The position numbers and the translations under genes are program-made. A DNA stretch of 32,682 nucleotides from Spirochaetes bacterium GWF1_51_8 (GTDB lineage: Bacteria > Spirochaetota > Brevinematia > Brevinematales > GWF1-51-8). Where the stretch lies: NCBI GenBank assembly GCA_001829415.1, contig MIBE01000058.1, positions 1-32,682 of the forward strand, written 5' to 3'. The notes under the pieces were generated by a model. That model made no database searches. It was not told the origin of the DNA and saw only the letters and a list, made by a program, of their open reading frames with translations. Shown here piece after piece: positions 23,152-31,374 of the stretch (positions are counted from its first letter, which is position 1; each line of letters opens with the position of its first letter).

Positions 23152-23721
23152 GTGAAACCGATTCTGATATTCGCGGCCGTCATGCTGATAAATACGGCGT
23201 TGTCCGCCCAGACCGCGGTAGTGCCGTCGAGCGCTCCCGTGATCCCCGCAAATGTCCCCGAGGCGGAAAAAACGGTCGTCGGCCTGCTGGAATCGATGGT
23301 GACTAAGCCGCAGTCCGATATGGTAATCGGTGAACTGAAACAGGGCTACCTCACCCAAGAGGAATACCTCGGCGTACTCCTCACCTTCTCGAGCTTTCTC
23401 CTCAATCACCCCGGCTTGAAGAACGCATCGATCCTTATCCAGACCGCGCGCTTTTATGTCAGGATGTACCCGCTCATCCTCGGCACGCTCCGCGAGAAGG
23501 ATAACTCGCTCCTGCGGGCGGCGGATAAAATGGTATTTCTCTATTTCCAGACTACCGATAAAAACCCCCAGACCGAAACACAGGTTTTCCAGAAAATCGT
23601 CAGCTTGTTCCGCACCCAGGTTCCCGAGAAGCTGCTTCTACTCAAAGGGATGGACTTGCTTCAAAGCTTGATGCAGTTCAATGAGACTATCTGGACGAAA
23701 TACCCCGACCCGATCAAGTAG
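23152..23721 (+). CDS. Exported protein of unknown function
   Basis: A 189-residue protein with a signal peptide (residues 1-20, ending LSAQ). The start is GTG at 23152, with AGGAGG five bases upstream. The mature protein is predicted helical, without recognisable motifs or cysteines. Hydrophobic helical patches such as GVLLTFSSFLL are too short or too charged nearby to be certain membrane segments. It lies 31 bases before an outer-membrane beta-barrel gene and probably shares its transcript, which suggests a periplasmic partner role. Confidence 0.78.
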   Translation: MKPILIFAAVMLINTALSAQTAVVPSSAPVIPANVPEAEKTVVGLLESMVTKPQSDMVIGELKQGYLTQEEYLGVLLTFSSFLLNHPGLKNASILIQTARFYVRMYPLILGTLREKDNSLLRAADKMVFLYFQTTDKNPQTETQVFQKIVSLFRTQVPEKLLLLKGMDLLQSLMQFNETIWTKYPDPIK

Positions 23722-23752
23722 AGTTTTGCCCAATACTGCCGGAGGTTTTGTT

Positions 23753-24733
23753 ATGCGGAGACCCTTCATCCTGATCGCATTCATTATATTATTTTCCGTG
23801 CCTGCTGTCACACATGCGGGCAAACTGTTTCTCAAAACCGGGATCGGCGGAGGGTACGACACCTACGGCGGGGGAATCTACGGCGTGTTCAAATTGAACG
23901 CGGAGGGTCTGACCGGCGACAAACCCTATGAGGTCTTCGGCGCGGTCAACCTGCTCGGGACGTTGACTACGAATTACGCTCTTGTAGACGGCGAAGGGAC
24001 GATCGGCGTTTTCTATACCCCGTCGCTCTATACGGTTTTTCACGCGCTCGTGTCCTACCGTTACATCTTCGATATCCACAACTGGATCAAAGCCACGCTC
24101 GATCTGAAATACGACCTCGGCCGGCAAGTCACACTCCATGGGCAATACAAGTATATCAGCGCGGTCTCCCTCGCGGCGGTCTTGCCCGATTCCTACAACA
24201 ACCATCTTTTGACCGGCGGCGGGAGTTTCGACCTGTCCAGCTATTTTACTATCGACGCGGAGATCAATTATTCTCTCAGGGATTATTTCAAGATTTCTAT
24301 CGGCAATAAGACACTCAAAAACGACCAGATCAAGGCTGGGATTTCGTTTATTCTCTATCCGGATTACGGCCTGACATTGAAAATAGGATATGCCTATCTC
24401 CACAACCAGTCGTCGGAAACGGCATTCTACAATAACACGGCCACAAATCAATCCTTTCTATATAACACCGCCGACACCCATTCGGGACTGTTCGGTCTGG
24501 AATGGAACCTCGCGCAGGAATTCCGTCTGAGTATCCTCGGGCAGGTCAACTCCATCAGTTATGCCGTCCCTCAAAAAAGCGACCTGACTTACTTCGCGGG
24601 GATTCTCCTCGAAACCTATCTCAGCCCCAGCGTAAAAATCGAAGTACCGTTAGGATACAGCGGGTGTTTCGGGGCGGTGCAGGCAAGCTACGACAGGATA
24701 CGCGGCGGCATCGAGCTCTATTTCTTCCTCTAA
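23753..24733 (+). CDS. Outer-membrane beta-barrel-like protein
   Basis: A 326-residue protein with a signal peptide (about 1-22, ending THA). The mature part alternates polar and hydrophobic residues with many Tyr, Gly and Phe, as in transmembrane beta-strands, for example GIGGGYDTYGGGIYGVFKLN and TLHGQYKYISAVSLAAVL. It ends IELYFFL, close to the C-terminal aromatic signal used for Bam-dependent insertion. The start at 23753 has GGAGG seven bases upstream; the frame is open to 23681 but overlaps the preceding gene there. Function may be a porin or a structural barrel. It overlaps the convergent esterase gene by four bases at the stop codons. Confidence 0.78.
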   Translation: MRRPFILIAFIILFSVPAVTHAGKLFLKTGIGGGYDTYGGGIYGVFKLNAEGLTGDKPYEVFGAVNLLGTLTTNYALVDGEGTIGVFYTPSLYTVFHALVSYRYIFDIHNWIKATLDLKYDLGRQVTLHGQYKYISAVSLAAVLPDSYNNHLLTGGGSFDLSSYFTIDAEINYSLRDYFKISIGNKTLKNDQIKAGISFILYPDYGLTLKIGYAYLHNQSSETAFYNNTATNQSFLYNTADTHSGLFGLEWNLAQEFRLSILGQVNSISYAVPQKSDLTYFAGILLETYLSPSVKIEVPLGYSGCFGAVQASYDRIRGGIELYFFL

Positions 24734-25800
24734 TCGCCGGGATTGAAAAAGTCCGATACCTTCCCAAGCACTTCTTTGATAATCCCGCGCCAGTAATGCC
24801 ATGAATGGTCGCCGGGCGCGGCATAGTACCCGAACTTCACCTGATTCTTCACAAGAATCGCCTTCAGGTCCTCGTTAGGCTTGAAGCAAAGCCTGTCCTC
24901 GGTTCCGCAGTAGATCTCGAGCTGAAAATCGACCGGCAGAGGTTTGTCCCGGATCACCTCAAGATACAGCTTCTCGTCGAAATACCCGCTTAACGGGATG
25001 CTCAGGCCGAAGAGGCCGGGATTTCTCTGGGCGAGGTAGAACGCCCCGAATCCGCCCATCGACATCCCCGTAATCGCCGTGTTCTCTTTACCCGGCTTGA
25101 TCCTATAATTTTTCTTAATATAATTGTATAGCTCGTCGGTGATATACTTTTCGACCTTATTGGTATAGAACGACTTACCGCCGGCGGGCATCACGATAAT
25201 GAACGGTTCGATCTTCCCTCCGCTCAGCAGGAAGTCCATGTAGTTCTCGATATGACCCTGCTTCGTCCATTGATCCTCGTTCTGGCCGTAGCCGTGAAGA
25301 AGGAAGAGCACCGGATAGGTGTTGGTGGTGGTGGAATAATCAGGCGGGAGATAGATATTGAATGAAGCCGCCGCCCCGAGAGCGCCGCTCGCAAACCCCA
25401 GCTTTTTAACCGTGCCGTGGGGGATGTTCGTAATGAAAAGAAAGCCGTCGGTAACTTTACCGATAACCGCGAGAGAGTTCAATCCGCCGTAGCCGTCGTC
25501 GATGGTATTCGGATTATTGGGATCGGCTATCCATGTCCCGTCCGCGACAAATTTATACTGCCATATCCCGTCCTTGAGATAGACCGTCGCCGTCCAGTTG
25601 GAACCGTCCGCGCAGTCCATCGGCAATGCCTTCGGATTCCAGTTATTCATCTCGCCAGCGAGAAATACTTCTACCGCGTCCGGCTCGAAGAAGCTGAATG
25701 TCACGGCTTGTATTGAATCGCCGGGTTTTACATAATCCGATCCGCAGGATAAAGTGAAAAGCGCGGCGATCGCGGATAGAATAACGGCAAACCTTTTCAT
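24730..25800 (-). CDS. Lipoprotein esterase with N-terminal glycogen-binding-like domain
   Basis: A 356-residue lipoprotein (signal peptide ending TLSC, C19). Residues about 30-115 form an AMPK/CBM48-type early-set domain: EVFLAGEMNNWNPKALPM, then WQYKFVADGTWIADPNNPN. Residues about 130-356 are an alpha/beta-hydrolase of the putative-esterase (esterase D/Fes-like) family: FLLHGYGQNEDQW, then the nucleophile elbow GMSMGG with S247, an acid near D302 in YCGTEDR, and a histidine in GDHSWHYW (H332 or H335). Substrate is unknown; the carbohydrate-binding fold suggests acylated sugars or polysaccharides outside the cytoplasm. Its start is nine bases past the methyltransferase stop, so it belongs to the STAS-methyltransferase-esterase run. 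Confidence 0.88.
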   Translation of the reverse strand: MKRFAVILSAIAALFTLSCGSDYVKPGDSIQAVTFSFFEPDAVEVFLAGEMNNWNPKALPMDCADGSNWTATVYLKDGIWQYKFVADGTWIADPNNPNTIDDGYGGLNSLAVIGKVTDGFLFITNIPHGTVKKLGFASGALGAAASFNIYLPPDYSTTTNTYPVLFLLHGYGQNEDQWTKQGHIENYMDFLLSGGKIEPFIIVMPAGGKSFYTNKVEKYITDELYNYIKKNYRIKPGKENTAITGMSMGGFGAFYLAQRNPGLFGLSIPLSGYFDEKLYLEVIRDKPLPVDFQLEIYCGTEDRLCFKPNEDLKAILVKNQVKFGYYAAPGDHSWHYWRGIIKEVLGKVSDFFNPGD

Positions 25801-25809
25801 TGCGGCCTC

Positions 25810-27247
<1,438 letters not shown>

Positions 27248-27275
27248 AGGTATCCCTTTTTCATTCATTCCCTAT

Positions 27276-27304
27276 ACTTTAATTTTAATTCTAAAAAATC
27301 TCAA
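27276..27304 (-). promoter_or_regulatory. Possible promoter for the STAS gene
   Basis: On the minus strand TTGAGA (27304-27299) and TAAAGT (27281-27276) are 17 bases apart. The -10 box is poor, but the region is AT-rich and correctly placed, with a predicted start about 20 bases before the ATG at 27247. Confidence 0.35.
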
Positions 27305-27359
27305 ATATTTCATAACATTTAATCCATAAGTTCGGACGAGGGGCTTGTTAACGAAATCA

Positions 27360-27553
27360 TTTTGTCATTGCCTGCCTTCTCCTTCGGAGAAGGAGACAGG
27401 CGAGGCGTCATGGTGAGCGCTTGTCCCGACTTCCCTGTCGGGATGCCGAACCATCGCCGAAGCAATCTATTTAATTACTGGGTATATAAATTAAACAGAC
27501 TGCTTCTGCCGCGCTTCAATAAGTTGTTGAGGCGCGGTATCGCAGTGACAAAA
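27360..27553. repeat. Long palindromic dispersed-repeat element
   Basis: An almost symmetrical ~194-bp block. The outer arms TTTTGTCATTGC (27360-27371) and GCAGTGACAAAA (27542-27553) differ at one G-T position. Inside are a CTTCTCC/GGAGAAG hairpin (27376-27392), TCCCGAC with GTCGGGA (27424-27443), GAAGCAATCT with AGACTGCTTC (27459-27506) around an AT-rich TTTAATT/AATTAAA stem, and CCGCGCTTCAA with TTGAGGCGCGG (27509-27537). It holds no gene. It resembles the GTCATTGC...GCAATGAC intergenic repeats found in several phyla and behaves like a MITE or REP-type element. Together with the flanking AT-rich DNA it fills the gap between the STAS and RseC-like genes. Confidence 0.75.
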
Positions 27554-27592
27554 AATCGCGTATTTCATGACTTCTTCAACACATCCCGGGGT

Positions 27593-27621
27593 TTGCCTTT
27601 TTTCCTGAAATTGGGTATAAT
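27593..27621 (+). promoter_or_regulatory. Sigma70-type promoter for the RseC-like gene
   Basis: TTGCCT (27593-27598) and TATAAT (27616-27621) are 17 bases apart. The ribosome-binding site (GAGGAG, 27632-27637) and the ATG at 27644 follow immediately, so the leader is very short. Confidence 0.6.
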
Positions 27622-27643
27622 TCTTAAGGGTGAGGAGAAATTT

Positions 27644-28072
27644 ATGGAAAAAATAGGTGTTGTCATAGGTACTAAGGACGATACGACGCTGGTTCAGCTC
27701 GGACTTGCGGAGATCAACAACTGCGGGGGATGTAAGCTTCACGGTGTCTGCAAACCCGCAAAGGGAGGGTCGATAGTCGAAGTGCCCGGGAAATCCGCTT
27801 TTCCCGCCGGGACTCAGGTTGTCATTTCGATGCGCGAGAGCCGGGCGATATTCGCCTCGTTCTTCCTGTTTATCTTCCCGATAGTCAGCGCGATCCTCGG
27901 ATTCCTCCTGTTCCGGAGCATGGGTTTCCCCGAGGGTATCTGCATCATCATGAGCGTAGTTTTCCTGATTGCGAGTATCGGGATATTTCTTGCCGTCGAA
28001 CGGTTATTTATGAAAAATATCCGAATCACCCGGCTTGACGACAAAACCGGTACTCCCGCGGCCGGCTGCTGA
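27644..28072 (+). CDS. RseC/MucC-like membrane protein
   Basis: A 142-residue protein. The N-terminal cytoplasmic part has the cysteine pattern NNCGGCKLHGVC (C-x2-C-x5-C), which matches the cluster in E. coli RseC. Two membrane helices follow (about 68-88 and 94-115), then a short basic tail. RseC-type proteins act with SoxR-reducing or Rnf-type electron-transfer complexes and with sigma-E control; neither partner is in the window. The start at 27644 follows GAGGAG. The frame extends to 27362, but that stretch is the palindromic repeat, not protein. Confidence 0.85.
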   Translation: MEKIGVVIGTKDDTTLVQLGLAEINNCGGCKLHGVCKPAKGGSIVEVPGKSAFPAGTQVVISMRESRAIFASFFLFIFPIVSAILGFLLFRSMGFPEGICIIMSVVFLIASIGIFLAVERLFMKNIRITRLDDKTGTPAAGC

Positions 28073-28181
28073 GCCTTTATTCAAACCGCTGAATTTCAGG
28101 TATGCCATCCCGTCCCGGATATCCACAAAAGCCGGAAAAGTAATATTTTCGCACATTCCGCACAAATATTTCTAAAAAGTA

Positions 28182-28210
28182 TTGCATAATTTTTTTACTT
28201 GTAGTATAAT
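28182..28210 (+). promoter_or_regulatory. Sigma70-type promoter for the flagellar export operon
   Basis: TTGCAT (28182-28187) and TATAAT (28205-28210) are 17 bases apart, 72 bases upstream of fliP. The leader contains a small TGTGC/GCACA hairpin (28237-28253). Confidence 0.65.
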
Positions 28211-28282
28211 GATATAGGGAAAGGCGGCGTCTGAATTGTGCGCTTTATGCACAGGTTTTGCAGATTTTAACGGGAGGGGCCC

Positions 28283-29050
28283 TTGAGAAACGGAATCTGG
28301 AAAGGCGTGCTGATAGCGGCTTTCATTTTATTTACCGGCGGCATCGGATTCGCTCAGGACGCCGGCCAAATCCCTATCCCCACCATCGCCTTCGATATCC
28401 AGCCCGCGCAGTCTCCGCAGGAAGTCGCGACCTCGTTGCAGGTGCTTTTCCTGATCACGATCATCTCGCTCGCCCCGACACTGCTCATTCTCCTGACCTC
28501 GTTCATCCGTATCTATATCGTGCTCTCGTTTGTCAGCCGCGGTCTCGCCACTCAGACTATTCCCCCTAACCAGGTAATTGTCGGGCTCGCGCTCTTCATC
28601 AGCCTGTTCACCATGTATCCCGTGTTCAGCAAATCGTACGACCAGGGGATCAAACCTTATCTCGACGGTAAAATCTCGCTGGACGCCGGGTATAGCAAGG
28701 CAGTCGAGCCGATCCGCGAATTCATGTTTCATGTCACGGCCCCGAAATATATATTCCGCTTCGTCCAGCTCGCGGGTGTAGAACGCCCCGCCACTCCCGC
28801 CGACGTCCCTACCCATGTGCTCATCCCGGCGTTCATCCTCAACGAGTTGACGATATCGTTCTATATGGGCATGCTTCTCCTGATCCCGTTCACCGTCATC
28901 GACATCGTGGTCGCAAGTACGTTGATGTCGATGGGTATGATGATGCTGCCGCCGATCATGATCTCGTTCCCGCTCAAGATACTCCTTTTCGTGGTGGTCG
29001 ACGGATGGAACCTGCTGGTAGAGAAGCTCGTTCTCAGTTTCAGGTTGTGA
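28283..29050 (+). CDS. fliP: Flagellar export protein FliP
   Basis: A 255-residue inner-membrane protein of the flagellar type III export gate. It has a cleavable signal peptide (residues 1-25, ending GFAQ), as many FliP proteins do. Four membrane segments flank a central extracytoplasmic region. Conserved blocks are LLILLTSFIRIYIVLSFVS, PNQVIVGLALFISLFTM, and the C-terminal ELTISFYMGMLLLIPF and MGMMMLPPIMISFPLKILLF. The start is TTG at 28283, with GGGAGGGG upstream. It is the first gene of the run with fliQ, fliR, flhB and flhA. Confidence 0.96.
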   Translation: MRNGIWKGVLIAAFILFTGGIGFAQDAGQIPIPTIAFDIQPAQSPQEVATSLQVLFLITIISLAPTLLILLTSFIRIYIVLSFVSRGLATQTIPPNQVIVGLALFISLFTMYPVFSKSYDQGIKPYLDGKISLDAGYSKAVEPIREFMFHVTAPKYIFRFVQLAGVERPATPADVPTHVLIPAFILNELTISFYMGMLLLIPFTVIDIVVASTLMSMGMMMLPPIMISFPLKILLFVVVDGWNLLVEKLVLSFRL

Positions 29051-29060
29051 GGTAATAAAT

Positions 29061-29330
29061 ATGAATCAGGCGCTCGCTCTCCAGATCATGAACGATACGA
29101 TATACGAGATCATGGTTCTGCTTGTCCCTTTACTGGGGGTGGGTATGATCATCGGTCTTATTATCAGTATCATACAGGCGACCACGTCCATTCAGGAACA
29201 GACACTGACGTTCGTGCCGAAGATGATCGCGATACTGCTCCTCTTGGTGTTTCTCGGGCCGTTCTTCCTGAACTCGCTCATCGACTTCACGAACCGTCTG
29301 ATGAACATGATCGCCAACGCGAAAATGTAA
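29061..29330 (+). CDS. fliQ: Flagellar export protein FliQ
   Basis: An 89-residue protein with two membrane helices, the small subunit of the FliPQR export gate. GLIISIIQATTSIQEQTLTF, which is nearly invariant in FliQ, and the following FVPKMIAILLLL identify it. Length is standard. It lies ten bases after fliP and 12 before fliR. Confidence 0.96.
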   Translation: MNQALALQIMNDTIYEIMVLLVPLLGVGMIIGLIISIIQATTSIQEQTLTFVPKMIAILLLLVFLGPFFLNSLIDFTNRLMNMIANAKM

Positions 29331-29342
29331 CGGGTCCCGGGA

Positions 29343-30116
29343 ATGATATACGATGTTTTTATAAATAATTTTCAGGTATTTTTAGTTGTATTCGCGAGAT
29401 TGATAGGATTGTTCGTCACGGCGCCGTTCTTTTCCGGTATGGCTATTCCGATGACGATGCGTTTGGGGCTGACCTTTTTCGTCAGCCTGATTTCGACACC
29501 GCTCGTGCTGTCGCTGAATTTTCAGGCGGCGCCGGATCTGGCGAGCTACGGGGTTCAGTTGATCTCGAACTTCCTGATCGGGGCGGGTATCGGCTTTTTT
29601 GCGTTTATCATCGTCAGCGGGTTTCAGGTGTCCGCGCAGGTGTTCAGTATCCCGATGGGATTGGGTATGAGCGAAGTGGTCGACCCGATGTCGAGCATGG
29701 AACTCCCCGCTATCGGCAACTTGGTCGGAGTGTTGGTGCTGTTCCTGCTGATCCGGGTGGACGGGCATTTCTACCTGATCCACCTGATCGTGAACAGTTT
29801 TCACAGCCTGACGGTGCTCAGCTTCCAGAGCCTCCAGACACTGGAACAGGGACTTTCGGCGGCGGTGATGATCATGTTCGATACAAGCCTCAGGATCGCC
29901 CTGCCTGTCATCGCGATCACGCTGATCCTCGATATGGCGATGGGATTGATCTCGAGGGTCGCGCCGCAGTTCAATGTGATGATCATGGGTTTCAATGTAA
30001 AACTTTTAGCGGGTTTTGTCGTTCTCTGGCTCGCCATGCCCGCGATAGCCGACTTGGGTGTGATGCTCATAAACGGCCTCCTGAATACAGCCAGGGAATT
30101 GCTCAGGTTGATGTAG
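29343..30116 (+). CDS. fliR: Flagellar export protein FliR
   Basis: A 257-residue membrane protein with six to seven hydrophobic segments, third part of the FliPQR gate. Family features include RLIGLFVTAPFFSGMAIP, GAGIGFFAFIIVSGFQVSAQ, then MGLGMSEVVDPMSS, and the C-terminal ISRVAPQFNVMIMGFNVK. Length is standard. A stem-loop lies in the 70-base gap before flhB. Confidence 0.95.
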   Translation: MIYDVFINNFQVFLVVFARLIGLFVTAPFFSGMAIPMTMRLGLTFFVSLISTPLVLSLNFQAAPDLASYGVQLISNFLIGAGIGFFAFIIVSGFQVSAQVFSIPMGLGMSEVVDPMSSMELPAIGNLVGVLVLFLLIRVDGHFYLIHLIVNSFHSLTVLSFQSLQTLEQGLSAAVMIMFDTSLRIALPVIAITLILDMAMGLISRVAPQFNVMIMGFNVKLLAGFVVLWLAMPAIADLGVMLINGLLNTARELLRLM

Positions 30117-30120
30117 TCGA

Positions 30121-30173
30121 GAGAGGTTTGCAGAACTGGGAGGGGAACCTGTCCGCAAGCCTCTCGCCCTTTT
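30121..30173 (+). other. Stem-loop between fliR and flhB
   Basis: GAGAGGTTTGC (30121-30131) pairs with GCAAGCCTCTC (30155-30165) with one U-G pair, around a 23-base loop. It is followed by GCCCTTTT. It could be a partial terminator or a processing site that sets flhB/flhA levels. The loop's G-rich stretch resembles no riboswitch I can name. Confidence 0.5.
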
Positions 30174-30186
30174 GAGGTGAGAACGA

Positions 30187-31353
30187 ATGAAAGCGTATTT
30201 GGATGAAAACCTTTACCGGTTTTTAGGCCTGTCCGATCTATCCGTCCTGTCCGGCTTCCGCTACGACCTGCAGCGTTTCGCCGCCGAGGACGAAGGACGT
30301 ACCGAGGAACCGACCCAACAGAAAAAACGAAAAGCCCGCGAAGAAGGCAATGTCCCGAAATCGCAGGAACTTGTCGCTATTATCGTATTCCTCCTCACCT
30401 TCTGGACTGCGTGCCTGATCGCCGAAAACCTCTTCGGCATCTTCAAACGGATCATGACCTACTATTTCCAAAACCTTTTAACCATACAGGTCACGGCGAG
30501 CACCGCGCAGACAGCCCTTTGGGATATCGTCTGGATGATGGCGCAGGCGCTCCTTCCGCTCATGCTCGCGGCCGTGATCTCGTCGCTCCTGTCCAACCTC
30601 GTACAGGGCGGATTTATTTTTTCCACGAAGAAGATCACTCTCGACTTCAGCAAGATATTCAAGAACATCGGCCCGAACCTCAAGAAAATGTTCTGGTCGG
30701 TGGAGACGCTTTTTAACCTGATCAAGTCGCTGTTTAAGGTGACGGGTGTTTTCGCGATAGCGTTCCTGCTGGTGAACGCCAATATGGGGAAGATGCTCCA
30801 ATTGACCAAACTGAGCTTGATCGACTCTTTGACCGTCATAGCGACGCTCGTCTTCGAGTTCGTGACATACGCCGGAGTCATGCTCCTCATCTTCGCGCTC
30901 GCGGACTACGCGTTCCAGAGATGGGTTTTCACACAGTCGTTGAAGATGTCCAAGCAGGAGATTAAGCAGGAGTTCAAGGACACGGAAGGCAATCCCGAGA
31001 TCAAGGCGAGGATCGCCGAAATGGGCAGAAGGCTCCTGAGAGCCAACCTCGCGCGGGAAGTACCGAAGGCCGATGTGGTCATCACAAACCCGACCCACAT
31101 CGCCATAGCGTTGAAATACGACCCTAATTATATGAACGCGCCCATCGTTTTGGCGAAGGGAGAAGGCGTCTTCGCCCAGCGGATCAAGGAACTGGCTAAA
31201 GATAACAATATCATGGTGATAGAAAATAAACCTTTGGCGCGCGAGCTTTTCGCGAGGGTCGAGGTAGGCGAGCAGATACCGTTCGAATTTTTCCAGGCGG
31301 TCGCCAAGATTCTCTCGCTCGTCTTCCAGACCCGTTCGAGCGTCGCGGCGTAA
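30187..31353 (+). CDS. flhB: Flagellar export switch protein FlhB
   Basis: A 388-residue membrane protein that controls the change from rod/hook to filament export. Four membrane helices lie within about residues 60-250. The cytoplasmic domain has the autocleavage site N301-P302-T303-H304, cut between Asn and Pro. The family block KAREEGNVPKSQEL is clear. The first ~35 residues are an extension ahead of EDEGRTEEPT, in a form I associate with spirochaetes. GAGGTGAG precedes the ATG. This N-terminus is the best single clue to the organism. Confidence 0.97.
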   Translation: MKAYLDENLYRFLGLSDLSVLSGFRYDLQRFAAEDEGRTEEPTQQKKRKAREEGNVPKSQELVAIIVFLLTFWTACLIAENLFGIFKRIMTYYFQNLLTIQVTASTAQTALWDIVWMMAQALLPLMLAAVISSLLSNLVQGGFIFSTKKITLDFSKIFKNIGPNLKKMFWSVETLFNLIKSLFKVTGVFAIAFLLVNANMGKMLQLTKLSLIDSLTVIATLVFEFVTYAGVMLLIFALADYAFQRWVFTQSLKMSKQEIKQEFKDTEGNPEIKARIAEMGRRLLRANLAREVPKADVVITNPTHIAIALKYDPNYMNAPIVLAKGEGVFAQRIKELAKDNNIMVIENKPLARELFARVEVGEQIPFEFFQAVAKILSLVFQTRSSVAA

Positions 31354-31374
31354 TGAAAAAAGGGAGGAAAACCG

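Noticed and set aside
27362..27643. N-terminal extension of the RseC-like reading frame
   Set aside because: This part lies in the palindromic repeat; the protein family and ribosome-binding site support a start at 27644.
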